Shown one piece after another: positions 53,701-64,000 of a DNA stretch of 64,000 nucleotides. The position numbers and the translations under genes were made by a program. How positions within the stretch are numbered: position 1 is the stretch's first letter; every line of letters starts with the position of its first letter. Under the pieces are notes generated by a model. It saw nothing but the letters and a program-made list of their open reading frames with translations, was not told where the DNA came from and ran no database searches. Source of the stretch: Paragordius varius (Eukaryota; Nematomorpha); the NCBI GenBank assembly GCA_964247055.1, contig OZ176056.1:1984001-2048000 (forward strand), written 5' to 3'.

Positions 53701-56700
53701 TTTACTGTAAAGGACTAAACAGATTAAAGTATTATTGTGTACATCCACTCATCACCGAAGCCCCAATTCAGTAACAAGATAGACGGTGTTTTGGTTGTTA
53801 ACGAGTTGAGAATTGATTGAAAACAGATTTTGCCGGACGGTTTATTGTAAGATTTGGCAATGAGTTTACTCTAAAGGACTAAACAGATTAAAGTATTATT
53901 GTGTACATCCACTCATCACCGAAGCCCCAATTCAGTAACAAGATAGACGGTGTTTTGGTTGTTAACGAATTGATTGATTGAAAACAGATTTTGCCGGACG
54001 GTTTATTGTAAAGACTTGGCTAACTTGAGTTTACTGTAAAGGACTAAACAGATTAAAGTATTATTGTGTACATCCACTCATTACCGAAGCCCCAATTCAG
54101 TAACAAGATAGACGGTGTTTTGGTTGTTAACGAGTTGAGAATTCATTGAAAACAGATTTTGCCGGACGGTTTATTGTAAGATTTGGCTAACATGAGTTTA
54201 CTGTAAAGGACTAAACAGATTAAAGTATTATTGTGTACATCCACTCATCACCGAAGCCGCCATTCAGTAACAAGATAGATGGTGTTTTGGTTGTTAACGA
54301 GTTAAGAATTCATTGAAAACAGATTTTGCCGGACGGTTTATTGTAAGACTTGGCTAACTTGAGTTTACTGTAAAGGACTAAACAGATTAAAGTATTATTG
54401 TGTACATCCACTCATCACCGAAGCCCCAATTCAGTAACAAGATAGACGGTGTTTTGGTTGTTAACGAATTGAGAATTGATTGAAAACAGATTTTGCCGGA
54501 CGGTTTATTGTAAAGAATTGGCTAACTTGAGTTTACTGTAAAGGACTAAACAGATTAAAGTATTATTGTGTACATCCACTCATCACCGAAGCCCCAATTC
54601 AGTAACAAGATAGACGGTGTTTTGGTTGTTAACGAATTGAGAATTGATTGAAAACAGATTTTGCCGGACGGTTTATTGTAAGATTTGTATAATTTGAGTT
54701 TACTGAAAGGACTAAACAGATTAACTTTTATTTGTACATTCACTCATCACCGAAGCCCCAATTCAGTAACAAGATAGACGGTATTTTAGTTATTAACCTG
54801 AGAATTGATTGAAAACAGATTTTGCCGGACGGTTTATTGTAAGATTTGGCTAACTTGAGTTTACTGTAAAGGACTAAACAGATTAAAGTATTATTGTGTA
54901 CATCCACTCATCACCGAAGCCCCAATTCAGTAACAAGATAGATGGTGTTTTAGTTGTTAACAAGTTGAGAATTGATTGAAAACAGATTTTGCCGGACGGT
55001 TTATTGTAAGATTTGGCTAACTTGAGTTTACTGTAAAGGACTAAACAGATTAAAGTATTATTGTGTACATCCACTCATCACCGAAGCCCCAATTCAGTAA
55101 CAAGATAGACGGTGTTTTGGTTGTTAACGAGTTGAGAATTGATTGAAAACAGATTTTGCCGGACGGTTTATTGTAAAGACTTGGCTAACTTGAGTTTACT
55201 GTAAAGGACTAAACAGATTAAAGTATTATTGTGTACATCCACTCATGACCGAAGCCCCAATTCAGTAACAAGATAGACGGTGTTTTGGTTGTTAACGAGT
55301 TGAGAATTGATAGAAAACAGATTTTGCCGGACGGTTTATTGTAAGATTTGGCTAACTTGAGTTTACTGTAAAGGACTAAACAGATTAAAGTATTATTGTG
55401 TACATCCACTCATCACCGAAGCCCCAATTCAGTAACAAGATAGATGGTGTTTTAGTTGTTAACAAGTTGAGAATTGATTGAAAACAGATTTTGCCGGACG
55501 GTTTATTGTAAGATTTGGCTAACTTGAGTTTACTGTAAAGGACTAAACAGATTAAAGTATTATTGTGTACATCCACTCATCACCGAAGCCCCAATTCAGT
55601 AACAAGATAGACGGTGTTTTGGTTGTTAACGAGTTGAGAATTGATTGAAAACAGATTTTGCCGGACGGTTTATTGTAAGATTTGGCAATGAGTTTACTCT
55701 AAAGGACTAAACAGATTAAAGTATTATTGTGTACATCCACTCATCACCGAAGCCCCAATTCAGTAACAAGATAGACGGTGTTTTGGTTGTTAACGAATTG
55801 ATTGATTGAAAACAGATTTTGCCGGACGGTTTATTGTAAAGACTTGGCTAACTTGAGTTTACTGTAAAGGACTAAACAGATTAAAGTATTATTGTGTACA
55901 TCCACTCATTACCGAAGCCCCAATTCAGTAACAAGATAGACGGTGTTTTGGTTGTTAACGAGTTGAGAATTCATTGAAAACAGATTTTGCCGGACGGTTT
56001 ATTGTAAGATTTGGCTAACATGAGTTTACTGTAAAGGACTAAACAGATTAAAGTATTATTGTGTACATCCACTCATCACCGAAGCCGCCATTCAGTAACA
56101 AGATAGATGGTGTTTTGGTTGTTAACGAGTTAAGAATTCATTGAAAACAGATTTTGCTGGACGGTTTATTGTAAGACTTGGCTAACTTGAGTTTACTGTA
56201 AAGGACTAAACAGATTAAAGTATTATTGTGTACATCCACTCATCACCGAAGCCCCAATTCAGTAACAAGATAGACGGTGTTTTGGTTGTTAACGAATTGA
56301 GAATTGATTGAAAACAGATTTTGCCGGACGGTTTATTGTAAAGAATTGGCTAACTTGAGTTTACTGTAAAGGACTAAACAGATTAAAGTATTATTGTGTA
56401 CATCCACTCATCACCGAAGCCCCAATTCAGTAACAAGATAGACGGTGTTTTGGTTGTTAACGAGTTGAGAATTGATTGAAAACAGATTTTGCCGGACGGT
56501 TTATTGTAAGATTTGGCAATGAGTTTACTCTAAAGGACTAAACAGATTAAAGTATTATTGTGTACATCCACTCATCACCGAAGCCCCAATTCAGTAACAA
56601 GATAGACGGTGTTTTGGTTGTTAACGAATTGATTGATTGAAAACAGATTTTGCCGGACGGTTTATTGTAAAGACTTGGCTAACTTGAGTTTACTGTAAAG

Positions 56701-59700
56701 GACTAAACAGATTAAAGTATTATTGTGTACATCCACTCATTACCGAAGCCCCAATTCAGTAACAAGATAGACGGTGTTTTGGTTGTTAACGAGTTGAGAA
56801 TTCATTGAAAACAGATTTTGCCGGACGGTTTATTGTAAGATTTGGCTAACATGAGTTTACTGTAAAGGACTAAACAGATTAAAGTATTATTGTGTACATC
56901 CACTCATCACCGAAGCCGCCATTCAGTAACAAGATAGATGGTGTTTTGGTTGTTAACGAGTTAAGAATTCATTGAAAACAGATTTTGCCGGACGGTTTAT
57001 TGTAAGACTTGGCTAACTTGAGTTTACTGTAAAGGACTAAACAGATTAAAGTATTATTGTGTACATCCACTCATCACCGAAGCCCCAATTCAGTAACAAG
57101 ATAGACGGTGTTTTGGTTGTTAACGAATTGAGAATTGATTGAAAACAGATTTTGCCGGACGGTTTATTGTAAAGAATTGGCTAACTTGAGTTTACTGTAA
57201 AGGACTAAACAGATTAAAGTATTATTGTGTACATCCACTCATCACCGAAGCCCCAATTCAGTAACAAGATAGACGGTGTTTTGGTTGTTAACGAATTGAG
57301 AATTGATTGAAAACAGATTTTGCCGGACGGTTTATTGTAAGATTTGTATAATTTGAGTTTACTGAAAGGACTAAACAGATTAACTTTTATTTGTACATTC
57401 ACTCATCACCGAAGCCCCAATTCAGTAACAAGATAGACGGTATTTTAGTTATTAACCTGAGAATTGATTGAAAACAGATTTTGCCGGACGGTTTATTGTA
57501 AGATTTGGCTAACTTGAGTTTACTGTAAAGGACTAAACAGATTAAAGTATTATTGTGTACATCCACTCATCACCGAAGCCGCCATTCAGTAACAAGATAG
57601 ACGGTGTTTTGGTTGTTAACGAGTTGAGAATTGATAGAAAACAGATTTTGCCGGACGGTTTATTGTAAGATTTGGCTAACTTGAGTTTACTGTAAAGGAC
57701 TAAACAGATTAAAGTATTATTGTGTACATCCACTCATCACCGAAGCCCCAATTCAGTAACAAGATAGATGGTGTTTTAGTTGTTAACAAGTTGAGAATTG
57801 ATTGAAAACAGATTTTGCCGGACGGTTTATTGTAAGATTTGGCTAACTTGAGTTTACTGTAAAGGACTAAACAGATTAAAGTATTATTGTGTACATCCAC
57901 TCATCACCGAAGCCCCAATTCAGTAACAAGATAGACGGTGTTTTGGTTGTTAACGAGTTGAGAATTGATTGAAAACAGATTTTGCCGGACGGTTTATTGT
58001 AAAGACTTGGCTAACTTGAGTTTACTGTAAAGGACTAAACAGATTAAAGTATTATTGTGTACATCCACTCATGACCGAAGCCCCAATTCAGTAACAAGAT
58101 AGACGGTGTTTTGGTTGTTAACGAGTTGAGAATTGATAGAAAACAGATTTTGCCGGACGGTTTATTGTAAGATTTGGCTAACTTGAGTTTACTGTAAAGG
58201 ACTAAACAGATTAAAGTATTATTGTGTACATCCACTCATCACCGAAGCCCCAATTCAGTAACAAGATAGATGGTGTTTTAGTTGTTAACAAGTTGAGAAT
58301 TGATTGAAAACAGATTTTGCCGGACGGTTTATTGTAAGATTTGGCTAACTTGAGTTTACTGTAAAGGACTAAACAGATTAAAGTATTATTGTGTACATCC
58401 ACTCATCACCGAAGCCCCAATTCAGTAACAAGATAGACGGTGTTTTGGTTGTTAACGAATTGATTGATTGAAAACAGATTTTGCCGGACGGTTTATTGTA
58501 AAGACTTGGCTAACTTGAGTTTACTGTAAAGGACTAAACAGATTAAAGTATTATTGTGTACATCCACTCATCACCGAAGCCGCCATTCAGTAACAAGATA
58601 GACGGTGTTTTGGTTGTTAACGAGTTAAGAATTCATTGAAAACAGATTTTGCCGGACGGTTTATTGTAAGATTTGGCTAACATGAGTTTACTGTAAAGGA
58701 CTAAACAGATTAAAGTATTATTGTGTACATCCACTCATCACCGAAGCCGCCATTCAGTAACAAGATAGATGGTGTTTTGGTTGTTAACGAGTTAAGAATT
58801 CATTGAAAACAGATTTTGCCGGACGGTTTATTGTAAGACTTGGCTAACTTGAGTTTACTGTAAAGGACTAAACAGATTAAAGTATTATTGTGTACATCCA
58901 CTCATCACCGAAGCCCCAATTCAGTAACAAGATAGACGGTGTTTTGGTTGTTAACGAATTGAGAATTGATTGAAAACAGATTTTGCCGGACGGTTTATTG
59001 TAAAGAATTGGCTAACTTGAGTTTACTGTAAAGGACTAAACAGATTAAAGTATTATTGTGTACATCCACTCATCACCGAAGCCCCAATTCAGTAACAAGA
59101 TAGACGGTGTTTTGGTTGTTAACGAGTTGAGAATTGATTGAAAACAGATTTTGCCGGACGGTTTATTGTAAGATTTGGCAATGAGTTTACTCTAAAGGAC
59201 TAAACAGATTAAAGTATTATTGTGTACATCCACTCATCACCGAAGCCCCAATTCAGTAACAAGATAGACGGTGTTTTGGTTGTTAACGAATTGATTGATT
59301 GAAAACAGATTTTGCCGGACGGTTTATTGTAAAGACTTGGCTAACTTGAGTTTACTGTAAAGGACTAAACAGATTTAAGTATTATTGTGTACATCCACTC
59401 ATTACCGAAGCCCCAATTCAGTAACAAGATAGACGGTGTTTTGGTTGTTAACGAGTTGAGAATTCATTGAAAACAGATTTTGCCGGACGGTTTATTGTAA
59501 GATTTGGCTAACATGAGTTTACTGTAAAGGACTAAACAGATTAAAGTATTATTGTGTACATCCACTCATCACCGAAGCCGCCATTCAGTAACAAGATAGA
59601 TGGTGTTTTGGTTGTTAACGAGTTAAGAATTCATTGAAAACAGATTTTGCCGGACGGTTTATTGTAAGACTTGGCTAACTTGAGTTTACTGTAAAGGACT

Positions 59701-62700
59701 AAACAGATTAAAGTATTATTGTGTACATCCACTCATCACCGAAGCCCCAATTCAGTAACAAGATAGACGGTGTTTTGGTTGTTAACGAATTGAGAATTGA
59801 TTGAAAACAGATTTTGCCGGACGGTTTATTGTAAAGAATTGGCTAACTTGAGTTTACTGTAAAGGACTAAACAGATTAAAGTATTATTGTGTACATCCAC
59901 TCATCACCGAAGCCCCAATTCAGTAACAAGATAGACGGTGTTTTGGTTGTTAACGAATTGAGAATTGATTGAAAACAGATTTTGCCGGACGGTTTATTGT
60001 AAGATTTGTATAATTTGAGTTTACTGAAAGGACTAAACAGATTAACTTTTATTTGTACATTCACTCATCACCGAAGCCCCAATTCAGTAACAAGATAGAC
60101 GGTATTTTAGTTATTAACCTGAGAATTGATTGAAAACAGATTTTGCCGGACGGTTTATTGTAAGATTTGGCTAACTTGAGTTTACTGTAAAGGACTAAAC
60201 AGATTAAAGTATTATTGTGTACATCCACTCATCACCGAAGCCGCCATTCAGTAACAAGATAGACGGTGTTTTGGTTGTTAACGAGTTGAGAATTGATAGA
60301 AAACAGATTTTGCCGGACGGTTTATTGTAAGATTTGGCTAACTTGAGTTTACTGTAAAGGACTAAACAGATTAAAGTATTATTGTGTACATCCACTCATC
60401 ACCGAAGCCCCAATTCAGTAACAAGATAGATGGTGTTTTAGTTGTTAACGAGTTGAGAATTGATTGAAAACAGATTTTGCCGGACGGTTTATTGTAAAGA
60501 CTTGGCTAACTTGAGTTTACTGTAAAGGACTAAACAGATTAAAGTATTATTGTGTACATCCACTCATGACCGAAGCCCCAATTCAGTAACAAGATAGACG
60601 GTGTTTTGGTTGTTAACGAGTTGAGAATTGATAGAAAACAGATTTTGCCGGACGGTTTATTGTAAGATTTGGCTAACTTGAGTTTACTGTAAAGGACTAA
60701 ACAGATTAAAGTATTATTGTGTACATCCACTCATCACCGAAGCCCCAATTCAGTAACAAGATAGATGGTGTTTTAGTTGTTAACAAGTTGAGAATTGATT
60801 GAAAACAGATTTTGCCGGACGGTTTATTGTAAGATTTGGCTAACTTGAGTTTACTGTAAAGGACTAAACAGATTAAAGTATTATTGTGTACATCCACTCA
60901 TCACCGAAGCCCCAATTCAGTAACAAGATAGACGGTGTTTTGGTTGTTAACGAGTTGAGAATTGATTGAAAACAGATTTTGCCGGACGGTTTATTGTAAA
61001 GACTTGGCTAACTTGAGTTTACTGTAAAGGACTAAACAGATTAAAGTATTATTGTGTACATCCACTCATGACCGAAGCCCCAATTCAGTAACAAGATAGA
61101 CGGTGTTTTGGTTGTTAACGAGTTGAGAATTGATAGAAAACAGATTTTGCCGGACGGTTTATTGTAAGATTTGGCTAACTTGAGTTTACTGTAAAGGACT
61201 AAACAGATTAAAGTATTATTGTGTACATCCACTCATCACCGAAGCCCCAATTCAGTAACAAGATAGATGGTGTTTTAGTTGTTAACAAGTTGAGAATTGA
61301 TTGAAAACAGATTTTGCCGGACGGTTTATTGTAAGATTTGGCTAACTTGAGTTTACTGTAAAGGACTAAACAGATTAAAGTATTATTGTGTACATCCACT
61401 CATCACCGAAGCCCCAATTCAGTAACAAGATAGACGGTGTTTTGGTTGTTAACGAGTTGAGAATTGATTGAAAACAGATTTTGCCGGACGGTTTATTGTA
61501 AGATTTGGCAATGAGTTTACTCTAAAGGACTAAACAGATTAAAGTATTATTGTGTACATCCACTCATCACCGAAGCCCCAATTCAGTAACAAGATAGACG
61601 GTGTTTTGGTTGTTAACGAATTGATTGATTGAAAACAGATTTTGCCGGACGGTTTATTGTAAAGACTTGGCTAACTTGAGTTTACTGTAAAGGACTAAAC
61701 AGATTAAAGTATTATTGTGTACATCCACTCATTACCGAAGCCCCAATTCAGTAACAAGATAGACGGTGTTTTGGTTGTTAACGAGTTGAGAATTCATTGA
61801 AAACAGATTTTGCCGGACGGTTTATTGTAAGATTTGGCTAACATGAGTTTACTGTAAAGGACTAAACAGATTAAAGTATTATTGTGTACATCCACTCATC
61901 ACCGAAGCCGCCATTCAGTAACAAGATAGATGGTGTTTTGGTTGTTAACGAGTTAAGAATTCATTGAAAACAGATTTTGCCGGACGGTTTATTGTAAGAC
62001 TTGGCTAACTTGAGTTTACTGTAAAGGACTAAACAGATTAAAGTATTATTGTGTACATCCACTCATCACCGAAGCCCCAATTCAGTAACAAGATAGACGG
62101 TGTTTTGGTTGTTAACGAATTGAGAATTGATTGAAAACAGATTTTGCCGGACGGTTTATTGTAAAGAATTGGCTAACTTGAGTTTACTGTAAAGGACTAA
62201 ACAGATTAAAGTATTATTGTGTACATCCACTCATCACCGAAGCCCCAATTCAGTAACAAGATAGACGGTGTTTTGGTTGTTAACGAGTTGAGAATTGATT
62301 GAAAACAGATTTTGCCGGACGGTTTATTGTAAGATTTGGCAATGAGTTTACTCTAAAGGACTAAACAGATTAAAGTATTATTGTGTACATCCACTCATCA
62401 CCGAAGCCCCAATTCAGTAACAAGATAGACGGTGTTTTGGTTGTTAACGAATTGATTGATTGAAAACAGATTTTGCCGGACGGTTTATTGTAAAGACTTG
62501 GCTAACTTGAGTTTACTGTAAAGGACTAAACAGATTAAAGTATTATTGTGTACATCCACTCATTACCGAAGCCCCAATTCAGTAACAAGATAGACGGTGT
62601 TTTGGTTGTTAACGAGTTGAGAATTCATTGAAAACAGATTTTGCCGGACGGTTTATTGTAAGATTTGGCTAACATGAGTTTACTGTAAAGGACTAAACAG

Positions 62701-64000
62701 ATTAAAGTATTATTGTGTACATCCACTCATCACCGAAGCCGCCATTCAGTAACAAGATAGATGGTGTTTTGGTTGTTAACGAGTTAAGAATTCATTGAAA
62801 ACAGATTTTGCCGGACGGTTTATTGTAAGACTTGGCTAACTTGAGTTTACTGTAAAGGACTAAACAGATTAAAGTATTATTGTGTACATCCACTCATCAC
62901 CGAAGCCCCAATTCAGTAACAAGATAGACGGTGTTTTGGTTGTTAACGAATTGAGAATTGATTGAAAACAGATTTTGCCGGACGGTTTATTGTAAAGAAT
63001 TGGCTAACTTGAGTTTACTGTAAAGGACTAAACAGATTAAAGTATTATTGTGTACATCCACTCATCACCGAAGCCCCAATTCAGTAACAAGATAGACGGT
63101 GTTTTGGTTGTTAACGAATTGAGAATTGATTGAAAACAGATTTTGCCGGACGGTTTATTGTAAGATTTGTATAATTTGAGTTTACTGAAAGGACTAAACA
63201 GATTAAAGTATTATTGTGTACATCCACTCATCACCGAAGCCCCAATTCAGTAACAAGATAGACGGTATTTTAGTTATTAACCTGAGAATTGATTGAAAAC
63301 AGATTTTGCCGGACGGTTTATTGTAAGATTTGGCTAACTTGAGTTTACTGTAAAGGACTAAACAGATTAAAGTATTATTGTGTACATCCACTCATCACCG
63401 AAGCCGCCATTCAGTAACAAGATAGACGGTGTTTTGGTTGTTAACGAGTTGAGAATTGATAGAAAACAGATTTTGCCGGACGGTTTATTGTAAGATTTGG
63501 CTAACTTGAGTTTACTGTAAAGGACTAAACAGATTAAAGTATTATTGTGTACATCCACTCATCACCGAAGCCCCAATTCAGTAACAAGATAGATGGTGTT
63601 TTAGTTGTTAACAAGTTGAGAATTGATTGAAAACAGATTTTGCCGGACGGTTTATTGTAAGATTTGGCTAACTTGAGTTTACTGTAAAGGACTAAACAGA
63701 TTAAAGTATTATTGTGTACATCCACTCATCACCGAAGCCCCAATTCAGTAACAAGATAGACGGTGTTTTGGTTGTTAACGAGTTGAGAATTGATTGAAAA
63801 CAGATTTTGCCGGACGGTTTATTGTAAAGACTTGGCTAACTTGAGTTTACTGTAAAGGACTAAACAGATTAAAGTATTATTGTGTACATCCACTCATGAC
63901 CGAAGCCCCAATTCAGTAACAAGATAGACGGTGTTTTGGTTGTTAACGAGTTGAGAATTGATAGAAAACAGATTTTGCCGGACGGTTTATTGTAAGATTT
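50781..64000 (+). repeat. Satellite array 2, same monomer and orientation as array 1
   Basis: About 79 copies running off the window end. Monomers alternate between GTAAGATTTGG and GTAAAGACTTGG forms. A rare unit with AAGATTTGTATAATTTG and mostly AACTTTTATTTGTACATTC marks block repeats at 53018, 54680, 57339, 60001 and 63161, giving spacings of 1,662, 2,659, 2,662 and 3,160 bp (10, 16, 16 and 19 monomers). So this array also has ~2.66-kb higher-order blocks with a different variant order than array 1. Confidence 0.97.

Noticed and set aside
50628-63725. Dozens of 62-94 codon minus-strand open frames in the satellites
   Set aside because: They repeat with the monomer, shift frame from unit to unit because the unit is not a multiple of three, and have no splice or coding logic. 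They are by-products of the repeat.
50781-64000. CENP-B box in the monomer
   Set aside because: No match to the core TTCGnnnnAnnCGGG pattern.

Overview
The window looks like nuclear DNA of a flatworm, most likely a parasitic (neodermatan) one. It is strongly AT-rich, uses GT-AG introns, has one intron of only 26 nt, carries an RTE-clade LINE and a Penelope-like element, and holds a gene built from about 31 very small, mostly phase-symmetric exons. That last structure is the micro-exon gene (MEG) type known from schistosomes and relatives. The taxon is inferred from these traits; no species is identified.

Layout. Bases 1-10388 and 50781-64000 are two arrays of one ~167-bp satellite, in the same orientation, each with higher-order repeat blocks. 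Between them lies a ~40-kb island. On its minus strand, from right to left: a micro-exon gene (40331-27540, about 252 codons with signal peptide, a Ser/Thr/Pro-rich part and a charged helical part); the 5' fourteen coding exons of acetyl-CoA carboxylase (25941-13341, BT and biotin carboxylase region, 789 codons), which stop before the biotin-carrier domain; and four exons of a fibronectin type III-like protein (12724-11438). On the plus strand there is only weak evidence of host exons (48.2-50.1 kb).

Mobile DNA fills much of the rest. A 5'-inverted LINE with a 14-bp target duplication lies in ACC intron 11, eight bases from the splice donor. An RTE LINE lies inside a palindromic MITE, in the MEG intron between exons 3 and 4. 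A Penelope-like element with YVDD reverse transcriptase and GIY-YIG endonuclease sits as an inverted pair between the ends of another MITE family. Five MITE-like families occur repeatedly: three with CAGT... ends and TA targets, one hAT-like, and one with ends reading TACCATTTRCAATTCAAA.

The most interesting item is the micro-exon gene. Its coding exons run from 6 to 48 nt, nearly all multiples of three in phase 1, so exons can be skipped without a frame change. The ACC fragment is next: its splice sites and frame are intact for 14 exons, yet the gene ends before the biotin-carrier and carboxyltransferase parts and is followed by unrelated FN3 exons. All exon models were built by eye from splice sites, phase and family knowledge; none is backed by transcripts here.
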